NCBI RefSeq assembly: GCF_017916295.1
Contig: NZ_JAFMSS010000016.1
Coordinates: 1-64,000 of the forward strand
Direction: 5' to 3'
Source of the DNA: Rubellimicrobium arenae
GTDB lineage: Bacteria > Pseudomonadota > Alphaproteobacteria > Rhodobacterales > Rhodobacteraceae
Length of the DNA stretch: 64,000 nt
A program made the translations under genes and the position numbers. A model generated the notes under the pieces. The model was not told the DNA's origin and did not search any database. It saw only the letters and a program-made list of their open reading frames with translations. Positions 19,000 to 27,590 of the stretch are shown in pieces; positions within the stretch are counted from its first letter, which is position 1; each line of letters starts with the position of its first letter.

Positions 19000-20295
19000 A
19001 TGAGAGGCCGACGGCCCAGGCCACGGTCCGGTCCGGCCGTGGGAACGCCTGCTTGGCGGTTCGAGACGAGGTGCGTTCCGGCCGGTCACACCTTGGGTCG
19101 GTCTGGTCTGGCCCCCCTGCTGATCGCGCTCCTCTGGAGCAGCCTCGCGCTCACGTCCTGGAACATCCATGCGGCGCCGGACGGCCTCTACAACGACTTC
19201 AGCGCATTTCACCTGGTCGGGCGCCTGGCCCGATATGGCCAGGCTGCGACGGCCTATGACCCGGTCCGATTCGCCAAGGTGCAGGCCGGCTTATGGGACG
19301 TTCCGGGCAAGTTCCTCTGGGGCTACCCGCCGCCGTTCACGCTCCTGACGGTTCCGTTGTCGATGCTTCCGCAGTGGCTCGCCTTCATGCTCGTTCTGGG
19401 GGGATCGCTCACGGCCTACCTGCTCGTTCTGAAGGCGCTGGCTCCGAACGACTTCCCTGTTGTCCTGGGGGTGCTGTTCCCGACCCTGATCCACGTCATC
19501 GAGGTTGGGCAGAACGGGTTGCTCATGGGTGCAGTGGCAGGTTGGGTTGCGCTGTCGGTGTCCCGCGGACGCAGGAACGCGACAGGCGTGGCCTTGGGTC
19601 TCATGTCTCTCAAGCCGCATCTGGCCATGGGGCTCGTGGCCCTGACCATCATGACGGGACGCTGGCGGGCGCTGGCCATGGCCGCCCTGGTCGCCCTGCT
19701 CCTGGCCGCTCTGGCCACGTGGACCTTCGGCTGGGACATCTGGGCGGCGTTCCGGAACGGGCTCGCCGCATCCGGTGAGGCTCTCCACGGCGCGGGCCTC
19801 AAGTTATCCTGGATGACCTCGCCCTATGGATCACTTCTCTCCCTGGGCGTGCCATTTCCCGTCGCCCTGGCGGCCCAAGGAGTGGTGGGCCTGATGGCGC
19901 TCGGGGCTGTCGGCATGGCGCGAGGCCTCGATTGGGAGAACCGGCGGCAACTCGGCCTCGCGGCGCTCGCTTCGGGACTGACGAGCCCCTATTTCTACAA
20001 CTACGATCTGCCGGTCTGCGGGCTCGCCGTGGCGCTGCTGCGTCAGGATGTGGCCCGCCACGCGAGCCGGGCCGAAACGATCCTGCTGCTGTGCCTGAGT
20101 TGGGCTCCCTGCACTTTGGCCCTGCTGCAAAAGCACGTCGCGCCAGGATACAGCCCCCCAGCTGTCGGCGGCTATGCCCTGACACTGGCCCTGCCGGTGA
20201 TCTTCCGCATCGTGTGGCGGGCGGAACGGGAAACGGCTTCGGCTCAGGCCTGCTTCACGGGCACCCGGCTTTCCGCCAGCACCTTGTGGAAATGA
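19000..20295 (+). CDS. Glycosyltransferase family 87 (DUF2029) membrane protein
   Basis: The 431-residue polytopic protein fits GT87/DUF2029: after the first helix (about 36-50) comes YNDFSAFHLVGRLARYGQ with AYDPVRF, the acidic DF..F and YD signature of the family, then PPPFTLLTVPLSMLP and several more helices. Members transfer mannose or other sugars from a polyprenyl carrier on the outer face of the membrane; acceptor unknown. Start at 19000 lies 8 bases after the previous stop. Its last 52 bases overlap the 3' end of the convergent EcsC gene. Probably made as a unit with the upstream membrane protein, building a surface glycan (inference). Confidence 0.82.
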   Translation: MRGRRPRPRSGPAVGTPAWRFETRCVPAGHTLGRSGLAPLLIALLWSSLALTSWNIHAAPDGLYNDFSAFHLVGRLARYGQAATAYDPVRFAKVQAGLWDVPGKFLWGYPPPFTLLTVPLSMLPQWLAFMLVLGGSLTAYLLVLKALAPNDFPVVLGVLFPTLIHVIEVGQNGLLMGAVAGWVALSVSRGRRNATGVALGLMSLKPHLAMGLVALTIMTGRWRALAMAALVALLLAALATWTFGWDIWAAFRNGLAASGEALHGAGLKLSWMTSPYGSLLSLGVPFPVALAAQGVVGLMALGAVGMARGLDWENRRQLGLAALASGLTSPYFYNYDLPVCGLAVALLRQDVARHASRAETILLLCLSWAPCTLALLQKHVAPGYSPPAVGGYALTLALPVIFRIVWRAERETASAQACFTGTRLSASTLWK

Positions 20296-21068
20296 TCGAG
20301 CACAGGCCCTTCGCCATGGACACGGGACAGGCGGCGCAGGCCGAAATGAACATGGGCCATCTCGACATAGTAGTCGATGAACGCCCAGTTCGTGCCGGCC
20401 CCGGCCGCCGCCCCTAGAATCGGGACCGCTTGGGAGGCCAGCTTCTGGCCGACGACCGCTCCGAACCGGGGCGCCACGCGGGCCACCAGCCGGTTGATGG
20501 CCGTGCCCGACAGCGACAGTCGCGCCCCCAGGAACGAAGTGTCGACCCCATCATCGCCCTTATTGGCCGCCCCGCCCGCGCCAAAGACCCGCAGGCATTC
20601 CAGCCGGGTTTCCTCGGACAAGGGATCCTCGCCGTGCAATTCGGCCACGCCCTGCACGGCGCGGAAGATGATGGTGGTCGCGAGAGGAAGCTCGGCCAAG
20701 GCCGTGGCCAGCCCTCCGGCTCCTCCGACGGCTCCTGAGAAGGCAGCAAGCGTCTTGTGGGCCAGATCCCCGGTGATCCAGGCGGAGAAGGCGGCCAGCC
20801 GCCCGTCGGCCTGCCGGGACCGCGCCGCCGCGTCGTAGCTGCGCAGGAGCGCCGCCTGCGCCGCCTTGTCGATCTGGGCACGGACCGGCTTGGGCAAAGC
20901 CTTGAGCCCCCCTTCGACCGACCCACCCACAAGGTTGACCGCCCGCATGAGAAGACCGCCCGCACGCGCCTGCCGGCGCGCCAGGGCTGCGATCTCATCC
21001 CGCTCGGCATCGCCAAGCGGCCGCAGGGGGTGTTCAGGGTTCACTTCCTTGAGCTTCGGCTGGGTCAT
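20244..21068 (-). CDS. EcsC family protein
   Basis: A 274-residue protein recognised as EcsC-family: conserved blocks include GGLATALAELPLATTIIFRAVQGVAELHGED, then TRLECLRVF, GAAAGAGTNWAFIDYYVEMAHVHFGLRRL. The centre has weakly hydrophobic glycine-rich helices suggesting membrane association. The Bacillus relative EcsC is linked to an ABC transporter and protein secretion, but the biochemical role is unknown. Start at 21068. The 3' end overlaps the GT87 gene on the other strand by 52 bases. Confidence 0.88.
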   Translation of the reverse strand: MTQPKLKEVNPEHPLRPLGDAERDEIAALARRQARAGGLLMRAVNLVGGSVEGGLKALPKPVRAQIDKAAQAALLRSYDAAARSRQADGRLAAFSAWITGDLAHKTLAAFSGAVGGAGGLATALAELPLATTIIFRAVQGVAELHGEDPLSEETRLECLRVFGAGGAANKGDDGVDTSFLGARLSLSGTAINRLVARVAPRFGAVVGQKLASQAVPILGAAAGAGTNWAFIDYYVEMAHVHFGLRRLSRVHGEGPVLDHFHKVLAESRVPVKQA

Positions 21069-21191
21069 GCCACTAAGAATGGTCCGAGCTGCGGCTCGTT
21101 TCAATGCATGAACCGCGATTGGCCGCGCTGGAGGGGGCAGCGCAACCGGGCTCGGCGCCCTGTGGCGCCGAAGTTCGTCGGATGGCCCCTT

Positions 21192-21692
21192 TTAGTCCAC
21201 AGCCCGCAGGACGGGGCCTGTGACGTCGGTCCAGGCGCCCTCGCGCAGGTCCAGGCCCAGGATGCGTTCGGGGTTGGTGGGCGGCGGCATGGCGACGCCG
21301 GCGAGCCGCTGAAAGCCGAAGCGGCGGTAGTAGGGCAGATCGCCCACCAGCAGCACCCGGCTCCAGCCGCCCTCGCGCGCCAGCTCCAGCGCCCGCAGGA
21401 TCAGCATGGCCCCCAGCCCCTCGCCCTGGCGCGTGGGGTGCACGGCCACCGGGCCCAGGAGCAAGGCCCACCTGCGCCCGCCCGCCGCCGCGACGCGCAC
21501 CGGCCAGTTGCGGATGGCCCCCGCCAGCGCCCCCTCGCCGTCGCGCGCCACCAGGCACAGCGCCGCCACCGGCGCCACCCCCTCGCGCAGGCGGTAGGAC
21601 GACAAAGCCTCCCGCCCCGGCGCAAAGCACAGGTCCAAGAGCGCCTCCACCTCCCACCAGTCGTCCGCCGTCTCCTCGGCGAGCCGGATCAT
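21192..21692 (-). CDS. GNAT N-acetyltransferase (YhbS-like)
   Basis: The 166-residue protein has the acetyl-CoA site LLGPVAVHPTRQGEGLGAMLI (near 85-105; V-x-P-x-x-Q/R-G-x-G-x motif) and LVGDLPYYRRFGF, the typical YhbS-type ending motif. Substrate unknown. The start at 21692 (MIRLAEET) is preferred to an upstream ATG at 21755. It is divergent from the flavin reductase gene. Confidence 0.88.
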   Translation of the reverse strand: MIRLAEETADDWWEVEALLDLCFAPGREALSSYRLREGVAPVAALCLVARDGEGALAGAIRNWPVRVAAAGGRRWALLLGPVAVHPTRQGEGLGAMLILRALELAREGGWSRVLLVGDLPYYRRFGFQRLAGVAMPPPTNPERILGLDLREGAWTDVTGPVLRAVD

Positions 21693-21772
21693 AGCGCCTC
21701 CATTGCCCCTGGCCTCTGGGCGCGCTGCCCCTACCATGGCGGGAGCCCCAGTCAATCCAGGGAACGCAACGG

Positions 21773-22390
21773 ATGTTCTATCGCCCCGCCGATGGCCACG
21801 GCCTGCCTCACAATCCTTTCTACGCCGTGGTTTCGCCGCGTCCGATCGCCTGGATCTCGACCCGGGACCTGTCGGGGATGGACAACCTCGCCCCGTACTC
21901 CTTCTTCAACGCCGTGGCCTCCGAGCCTCCGCAGGTCGTCTTCGGATCGTCCGACAGCAAGGAGGACCGCGACGGGACCAAGGATTCGCTGGGCAACATC
22001 CGGGAAACCGGCGTCTTCTGCATCAACGTCGTCGAGTTCGCGGCCCGCGATGCGATGAACGCCAGTTCCGCTGCCCTCCCCCGCGACGTGGACGAATTCG
22101 CGCAGGCCGGCGTGGAAAAGGCCGCCTGCGAGACCATCCCCTGTTGCCGCGTGGCCCAGGCGCCGGCCTCGATCGAGTGCCGCCTGACCCGGATCGTCCG
22201 GCTCGCGGGCGAGGCCAATTACGCCGTCTTCGGAGTCGTCACGGGGATGCACCTGCGGGACGACTGCATCGTGGACGGCCGGTTCGACGTCACCCGCTAC
22301 CAGCCGCTGGCCCGCCTGGGGTACCGCGATTACGCCGTGGTGCGGGAAGTGTTCGAGATGATCCGGCCTGGCCAGAAGCCCGCGCGCTAA
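21773..22390 (+). CDS. Flavin reductase family protein
   Basis: The 205-residue protein opens with FYRPADGHGLPHNPFYAVVSPRPIAWIST, the diagnostic start of flavin-reductase-like FMN-binding split-barrel proteins, and contains LGNIRETGVFCINVV and FGVVTGMHLRDD. It would bind FMN and reduce it with NAD(P)H, feeding an unknown monooxygenase. No partner oxygenase lies nearby. Confidence 0.9.
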   Translation: MFYRPADGHGLPHNPFYAVVSPRPIAWISTRDLSGMDNLAPYSFFNAVASEPPQVVFGSSDSKEDRDGTKDSLGNIRETGVFCINVVEFAARDAMNASSAALPRDVDEFAQAGVEKAACETIPCCRVAQAPASIECRLTRIVRLAGEANYAVFGVVTGMHLRDDCIVDGRFDVTRYQPLARLGYRDYAVVREVFEMIRPGQKPAR

Positions 22391-22518
22391 GGGAACGCCT
22401 TCTTCGCCCGGGCTGCCCGGGCCGCTCCCGTCACCGTTCGACGGCCCCCAGGGTCCTGGACGGTTGCGCGCGCCGCGTCCAGGCGGCAGGGTCGCCCCGA
22501 GCGGACAAGGACGCGGAC

Positions 22519-23385
22519 ATGGCATCGCATCTCGGACTGATCGGTGGCTCGGGCCTGTACGGCCTGACGCTGGATGAGGCGGACTGGCGCGAGGTCGATA
22601 CCCCTTGGGGTCCTCCGTCCGACGCCATCCTGACCGGACGGTTGAACGGCATCGCCGTGAGCTTCCTGCCGCGCCACGGGCGGGGGCATGTCCATGCCCC
22701 TGGGGACCTGCCATCGCGCGCCAACATCGCGGCTCTCAAGACGCTGGGCGTGACCGACGTGGTCTCCATCTCCGCCGTGGGGTCCTTCCGGGACGAGATG
22801 GCCCCGGGCGATATCGTCATCGTCGACCAGTTCGTGGACCGCACCGTGGCGCGCCCGTCCTCGTTCTTCGGGACCGGGTGCGTGGCGCATGTGAGCCTGG
22901 CCCAGCCCACCTGCCCGCGCCTGTCCGCCCTGGCGGCGGAGGCCGCCCAGGCGGCGGGCGCGACGGTTCATCGGGGTGGGACCTATCTCGCCATGGAAGG
23001 GCCGCAGTTCTCGTCGCGCGCCGAATCACGCATCTGGCGCGAGGTCTGGGGCTGCGACGTGATCGGCATGACCGCCATGCCCGAGGCCCGCCTCGCGCGG
23101 GAGGCCGAGCTTTGCTATGCCACCGTGGCGATGGTGACCGATTACGACTCCTGGCACGAAGGGCATGGCGCGGTGGATGTCGCCGCCGTTCTCGCTGTGC
23201 TCGCCGCCAATGTCGCCCGCGGCCGCGACCTCGCCGCACGCCTGCCCGAGCGGCTGGCCCAGGGTGGCCACCCCTGCCCGCACGGCTGCGACCGCGCGCT
23301 TGACCATGCCATCATGACGTCACCGGACCGGCGCGACCCGGCGCTGCTCGAACGGCTTCGCAGCATTGCGGAACGGGTCCTTTGA
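22519..23385 (+). CDS. mtnP: S-methyl-5'-thioadenosine phosphorylase
   Basis: The 288-residue enzyme splits methylthioadenosine (from polyamine and homoserine-lactone synthesis) into adenine and methylthioribose-1-phosphate. The N-terminus LGLIGGSGLYGL, the phosphate-binding PRHGRGHVH (about residues 52-60) and MEGPQFSSRAESR with DVIGMTAMPEA are the PNP/MTAP signatures. The ATG at 22519 follows AAGGACGCGGAC. The adenine product is used by Apt, encoded two genes downstream in the same operon. Confidence 0.95.
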   Translation: MASHLGLIGGSGLYGLTLDEADWREVDTPWGPPSDAILTGRLNGIAVSFLPRHGRGHVHAPGDLPSRANIAALKTLGVTDVVSISAVGSFRDEMAPGDIVIVDQFVDRTVARPSSFFGTGCVAHVSLAQPTCPRLSALAAEAAQAAGATVHRGGTYLAMEGPQFSSRAESRIWREVWGCDVIGMTAMPEARLAREAELCYATVAMVTDYDSWHEGHGAVDVAAVLAVLAANVARGRDLAARLPERLAQGGHPCPHGCDRALDHAIMTSPDRRDPALLERLRSIAERVL

Positions 23386-24071
23386 AGGGCTCCACCGTCC
23401 TGCTGGCCGGCCTCCTGGCCATCGGCGGCGTGGCGGACGCACAGGAGGAGGATTTCCTGGTCGCAAGCGGAAAGCTCTCGACCGAGGATTTCTATCGGCT
23501 CGTCGCGTGCCGTGCGCTGCCCGGGGGTCCCTGCACCCAGGAGCCGGTCCGCTGGCCGCCTGGACGGGCCCAGGATCTGTCGGTGGGCTTTGCCCCGGTC
23601 TCCTCGGCCTACCCGCCCGAGATGATCCGGCGCATGATCGCCGCCGTGGACCGCGCGATGGCCGAGATCAACGGCGCCGGCGCGGCGCTGCATCTTCGCC
23701 GCGCCGGCAAGGGCGAGACTCCTGACGTCCTTTTCCAGCTTTCCACGGTCCAGGAGGGCGACGCGATCGACGGGACGGGCCTGTCGGGCGTGGACGGGCA
23801 ACAGCTCGGCGCGGCGATGGTGACGGTCTGGTGGGATGACGGACAGGATCTCGATCAGGCCCTCATCGTCATGGCCGAGGATCTGCCGCCTGCCGATGTC
23901 GGCCCCGTGGTGCTCGAGGAGTTGACGCAGGCCATGGGCCTCATGACCGACATCCGCGATCCCTATTACGATGACATCTCGGTCTTTGCCGAGGATTCGA
24001 ACTCCGTGACACGCCTCGGCCCCCAGGACCGCGAGGCCCTGCGGCGCCATTATCCCATCGAAAGCCCATGA
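23382..24071 (+). CDS. DUF2927 family exported protein
   Basis: The 229-residue product has a signal peptide (MKGSTVLLAGLLAIGGVADA) and the DUF2927 core with VVLEELTQAMGLMTDI and YYDDISVFAED. It starts with TTG at 23382 overlapping the mtnP TGA (TTGA), so it is translationally coupled, and its stop is 36 bases before apt. The EExxQ motif sits where zinc peptidases have HExxH, so it may be a non-catalytic relative of metallopeptidases (inference). Function unknown; its place between two methylthioadenosine salvage genes is unexplained. Confidence 0.8.
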   Translation: MKGSTVLLAGLLAIGGVADAQEEDFLVASGKLSTEDFYRLVACRALPGGPCTQEPVRWPPGRAQDLSVGFAPVSSAYPPEMIRRMIAAVDRAMAEINGAGAALHLRRAGKGETPDVLFQLSTVQEGDAIDGTGLSGVDGQQLGAAMVTVWWDDGQDLDQALIVMAEDLPPADVGPVVLEELTQAMGLMTDIRDPYYDDISVFAEDSNSVTRLGPQDREALRRHYPIESP

Positions 24072-24106
24072 CCCTGGCCACCCCCATCCAACCCGCCGGA
24101 GGCTCC

Positions 24107-24634
24107 ATGTCCGTCAAGGACTACATCCGCACCATCCCCGACTTCCCCGCGCCGGGGATCATGTTCCGCGACGTGACGACGCTGTTCGGCGACCCCCGTG
24201 GCTTCCGCATGGCGGTGGACCAGCTGCTCCTGCCCTGGGCGGGCGTGCGGATCGACAAGGTCGTGGGTCTCGAGGCGCGCGGCTTCATCCTGGGGGGCGC
24301 GGTGGCCCACCAGTTGTCCGCGGGCTTCGTGCCGATGCGCAAGAAGGGCAAGCTGCCCGGCCGCACCCTCGAGCAGGCCTACAAGCTCGAATACGGGACC
24401 GCCGTGCTTGAGGTTCACGACGACGCCATCCGTCCGGGCGAGAAGGTCCTTCTGGTGGACGATCTGCTAGCGACGGGCGGCACAGCCGAGGCTGGCCTCG
24501 CGCTCATCGAGCGGCTGGGTGGCGGCGCGGTGGGCTGCGCCTTCGTCATCGACCTTCCCGACCTGGGCGGCCGGGCCCTGCTGGAAACGGCCGGCCACCG
24601 GGTCCATGCGCTTTGTGCGTTCGCGGGGCACTGA
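24107..24634 (+). CDS. apt: Adenine phosphoribosyltransferase
   Basis: The 175-residue enzyme makes AMP from adenine and PRPP. The opening IRTIPDFPAPGIMFRDVTTLF and the PRPP loop VLLVDDLLATGGT (115-127) are intact. GCCGGAGGCTCC precedes the ATG at 24107; an in-frame ATG at 24068 overlaps the DUF2927 stop but adds a non-conserved leader. It completes adenine recovery from the mtnP reaction. Confidence 0.95.
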   Translation: MSVKDYIRTIPDFPAPGIMFRDVTTLFGDPRGFRMAVDQLLLPWAGVRIDKVVGLEARGFILGGAVAHQLSAGFVPMRKKGKLPGRTLEQAYKLEYGTAVLEVHDDAIRPGEKVLLVDDLLATGGTAEAGLALIERLGGGAVGCAFVIDLPDLGGRALLETAGHRVHALCAFAGH

Positions 24635-24655
24635 CCCGGCCAAGAAAGGGATGGT

Positions 24656-26071
24656 TCAGGCCCCCGCGCGCAGCACGGCCCCGGGATTGAGGATGCCGTC
24701 CGGATCCAGCGCGGCCTTGACCGCCCGCATCATCGCCAGCTTGACCGGATCGGCGTAGCGTTCGAGGTCCGCGACCTTGAGCCGCCCGACCCCATGCTCG
24801 GCTGCGATCGAGCCGCCCCGGGCATGCACAAGGTCATGCACCATCTCCTTGACCCGGCCCCGGACCGGATCGAAATCGGCCCGGGCCACGCCTTTGGGGG
24901 CGAAGACGTTGAAGTGAAGGTTGCCGTCCCCCAGGTGCCCGAAGCAGTTGACCCGGACCGGCCCGAACGCCGCCAGGGCTGCCTCCGTCTCGGGAATGAA
25001 GGTCGGGATCTCGGACAAGGGCAGCGAGATGTCATGCGAAGAGATCGACCCGATGCGGCGGTTGGCCTCGGGGATTCGCTCCCGCAGCTCCCAGAGCGCG
25101 GTGCCCTGCGCCTCGGACGAGGATAGGACGCCATCGGTGACGAGTCCCCGCTCGCTGCCCCCGACAAAGATCCGTTCCAGCGCATCCTGCGGGGCCAGGC
25201 CCTCGGGCAGACCCAGCTCCATCAGAACCGTCCATTCGGGCACCGGCTGGAGAGGCGAGGCGCCCAAGCCGGTTTCCTCCAGGAACTCGAAACCCATCCG
25301 GCCGATGAGCTCGAAGCCCTGCACGGCGTCGCCATAATACCCCTGCGCGAGGGCCAGGAGATCCAGCGCCGCAGCGGGTGACGCCACCGCAAGCATCGCC
25401 ACCCCGACCTGCGCCGGCGGCTGCACCAGCCGGAGCGCCGCCGCCGTCACGATGCCGAGCGTGCCTTCGGAGCCGATCAGCAGGTCCCGAAGGTCATAGC
25501 CCATGTTGTCCTTCCGGAGGCGTGTCAGCCCGTGCCAGACCTCGCCGCGGGCCGTCACCGCCTCGACCCCGAGGCAGAGCGCGCGGGCGTTGCCGTAGCG
25601 AAGGACCTGCGTCCCGCCGGCGTTCGTGGCCAGCAGGCCCCCAAGCCTGGCCGAACCTTCGGAGGCGAGGGACAGGGGGAAAAGCCGCCCTGCCGTGCGC
25701 GCCGCCTCCTGCGCGTCGGCCAGGATGACCCCGGCTTCGGCCACCAGCACGTTCTCGGACGGGTAGATCGCCCGGACCCGGTCCATGCGCGCGAGGCTCA
25801 GGATGACCGGCGCAGGCCCCTCGGACACGAGTTGCCCACCCACGAGGCCCGTCCCGCCCGAATGCGGCACGACCGCAACGCGCGCCTCGCTACAGGCCCG
25901 CAGGATGGTCGCGACCTCTTCGGTCGAGCCGGGGGCCAGGAGGGTGCCCGTCCCCCGGAACCGGCCGCGCGGCTCGCTCAGGTGGCGCTCCTCGGCCTCG
26001 CGGAAGACCGCATCGGGAAGACGGCGTCGAAGGGTGTCGACGAACGCGGGCGTCACGGGCGAAAGAGTCAT
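24656..26071 (-). CDS. FAD-linked oxidase, D-lactate/glycolate dehydrogenase (GlcD/Dld-like)
   Basis: The 471-residue flavoprotein oxidises a D-2-hydroxyacid. The N-terminal PCMH-type FAD domain shows VVPHSGGTGLVGGQ and GGLLATNAGGTQVLRYG; the C-terminal FAD-oxidase domain ends with IAAEHGVGRLK, which carries catalytic residues. It is a stand-alone subunit with no glcE/glcF nearby, so a D-lactate or D-2-hydroxyglutarate dehydrogenase is as likely as glycolate oxidase. It is convergent with apt, only 21 bases apart. Confidence 0.88.
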   Translation of the reverse strand: MTLSPVTPAFVDTLRRRLPDAVFREAEERHLSEPRGRFRGTGTLLAPGSTEEVATILRACSEARVAVVPHSGGTGLVGGQLVSEGPAPVILSLARMDRVRAIYPSENVLVAEAGVILADAQEAARTAGRLFPLSLASEGSARLGGLLATNAGGTQVLRYGNARALCLGVEAVTARGEVWHGLTRLRKDNMGYDLRDLLIGSEGTLGIVTAAALRLVQPPAQVGVAMLAVASPAAALDLLALAQGYYGDAVQGFELIGRMGFEFLEETGLGASPLQPVPEWTVLMELGLPEGLAPQDALERIFVGGSERGLVTDGVLSSSEAQGTALWELRERIPEANRRIGSISSHDISLPLSEIPTFIPETEAALAAFGPVRVNCFGHLGDGNLHFNVFAPKGVARADFDPVRGRVKEMVHDLVHARGGSIAAEHGVGRLKVADLERYADPVKLAMMRAVKAALDPDGILNPGAVLRAGA

Positions 26072-26080
26072 GCCGCCCTA

Positions 26081-26107
26081 CTTGCACCGTGTCGCCGCAC
26101 GGGCAAG
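26081..26107 (-). terminator. Hairpin between MBL-fold gene and oxidase gene
   Basis: A 10-bp stem with one bulged base (CTTGC/GCAAG and CCGTG/CACGG) begins right after the stop codon of the MBL gene and ends 10 bases before the oxidase start on the minus strand. It may terminate the upstream gene or reduce read-through. Confidence 0.45.
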
Positions 26108-26923
26108 TCAGTCCTCGGTCAGGAGGGCGGGCTCGAGCACGACGACGGTCGGCTGGTCGGGCAAGTCGCCCAGGGTAAGGGCGATCTCGCTTCCGCTCCG
26201 GCGATCGACGGCGTAGCCGGCCTCCTGCTCCATGTCGGACAGAAAGGCGTCCAGGGTGCCTCGCCCGAACCAGTGCATGGGGATGACGATGCGGGACCTC
26301 AGCCGTTCCAGCGTGCGGACCAGGGTCGGGTGATCCAGCGTCAGCCCGCCGTCCACCGGGACCATGACCACATCGAGCCGCCCCAGCAGCGCGTAATCCT
26401 CACCGTTTGGTTCATGGTGGAGATGACCCAGGTGCCCGATGCAGAGGCCCGCCGCCTCGAAGACGAAGATCGAGTTGCCGTTCGGCTCGACCGTGCCGCC
26501 GAACCGGCCGCGGATGTCCGTCGGCACGTTGCGGACCAGCATCTCGCCCAGGTCGAGCCGATGATTCGCGACCGCGCCGTCGTCGCTCCACCCCTGCAGG
26601 ACGTGGGGGATCGCGGGATCGGGCGCCGAGGTCCAGTGCGTGCCATGGGCATGGTTCATGGTCACCACGTCCGGCAGAAAATCCACATTGCCCATGAATC
26701 CCGTGAAGTCGGTGGCCGCCGCCACCGAGGGCGTCTGGATCAGGAACATCGCGTGATCGACATAGGTGATCCGGACGGCGCCGCCGGGCACCGGGTCGCG
26801 GAAGCCCGCCTGGACCACCCGTTCGGGACCTTGGGCCAAGGCGATGCAATGGCTCGGGATGCGCTCCTGCGCAAAGGCCGGCATCGCAGCCAGGAGGACT
26901 GGGATCAGAAGAGCGGCACGCAT
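26108..26923 (-). CDS. Exported metallo-beta-lactamase-fold protein with atypical metal motif
   Basis: The 271-residue protein has a signal peptide (cleavage after AFA, about residue 18) and an MBL/UlaG-like fold: YVDHAMFLIQTP, the motif MNHAHGTHW (about 87-95), CIGHLGHLHHEP, and VIPMHWFGRGT near the C-terminus. The usual HxHxDH is HAHGTH, with Thr in place of the metal-binding Asp, so site 2 metal binding may be altered. Substrate unknown. Confidence 0.8.
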   Translation of the reverse strand: MRAALLIPVLLAAMPAFAQERIPSHCIALAQGPERVVQAGFRDPVPGGAVRITYVDHAMFLIQTPSVAAATDFTGFMGNVDFLPDVVTMNHAHGTHWTSAPDPAIPHVLQGWSDDGAVANHRLDLGEMLVRNVPTDIRGRFGGTVEPNGNSIFVFEAAGLCIGHLGHLHHEPNGEDYALLGRLDVVMVPVDGGLTLDHPTLVRTLERLRSRIVIPMHWFGRGTLDAFLSDMEQEAGYAVDRRSGSEIALTLGDLPDQPTVVVLEPALLTED

Positions 26924-26992
26924 GGCGGAAAGGCTAGCGGGCCGTGCCGCGGGGTCACCCCACGAATTCGCGAGGTCCCCGGTTTCGGCGGA

Positions 26993-27577
26993 TCAGCCCG
27001 CGTCGGTGCGCCCGCGCCGGTCGTGCCGGAGGTTGGCGTAAAGGACGTGGTTGCGCCAGCGGCCGTTGATCTGGAGGTAGCTCTGCGCCACCCCCTCGTA
27101 CTTGTAGCCGCAGCCTTCGAGAAGCCGGCGCGACGGGGTGTTCTCGGGCAGGCAGCCGGCCTCGATCCGGCTCAGATCGAGGGCGCCGAACGCGTACTGC
27201 ACCACGGCCAGGACGGCCTCGCGCATGTAGCCCTGCCGGGCGAAGGGCTGGCCGATCCAGTAGCCCGTCGTGGCCGACTGGGCCGGACCCCGCCGGATGT
27301 TGTCCAGCGTGATCGCCCCCAGCAGCATCCCGTCCTCCCGCCGGATCAGGAACAACGGCACGGCCGTTCCCTGCGTGATGGAATGCCGCGCCCAGCCGAC
27401 GCGGCTCGTGAAAGCGCGGCGGCTCAGGTGATCGAGGGCCCAGGTCGGCTCCCAGGGTTGCAGGAACTCCGCCGAATCGCTCCGCAAGGCCGCCCAGGCC
27501 CGCCAGTCCACCATTTGCGGCGGCCGGAGCACCATGCGCTCGGTCTCGATGCGAAGCTCCCGACGGCGGAAGATCAC
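26993..27577 (-). CDS. GNAT acetyltransferase of the RimJ type
   Basis: About 194 residues, with the RimJ/RimL pattern: ELRIETERMVLRPPQMVDW at the N-terminus, ATTGYWIGQPFARQGYMREAVLAV (acetyl-CoA loop) and VLPENTPSRRLLEGCGYKYEG-like CLPENTPSRRLLEGCG near the C-terminus. It probably acetylates protein N-termini or an antibiotic-like small molecule. I chose GTG at 27577, 13 bases past the M16 gene stop; a later ATG before VLRPPQ is possible but would lose conserved residues. Confidence 0.87.
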   Translation of the reverse strand: MIFRRRELRIETERMVLRPPQMVDWRAWAALRSDSAEFLQPWEPTWALDHLSRRAFTSRVGWARHSITQGTAVPLFLIRREDGMLLGAITLDNIRRGPAQSATTGYWIGQPFARQGYMREAVLAVVQYAFGALDLSRIEAGCLPENTPSRRLLEGCGYKYEGVAQSYLQINGRWRNHVLYANLRHDRRGRTDAG

Positions 27578-27590
27578 GAAGTCCCCATGC

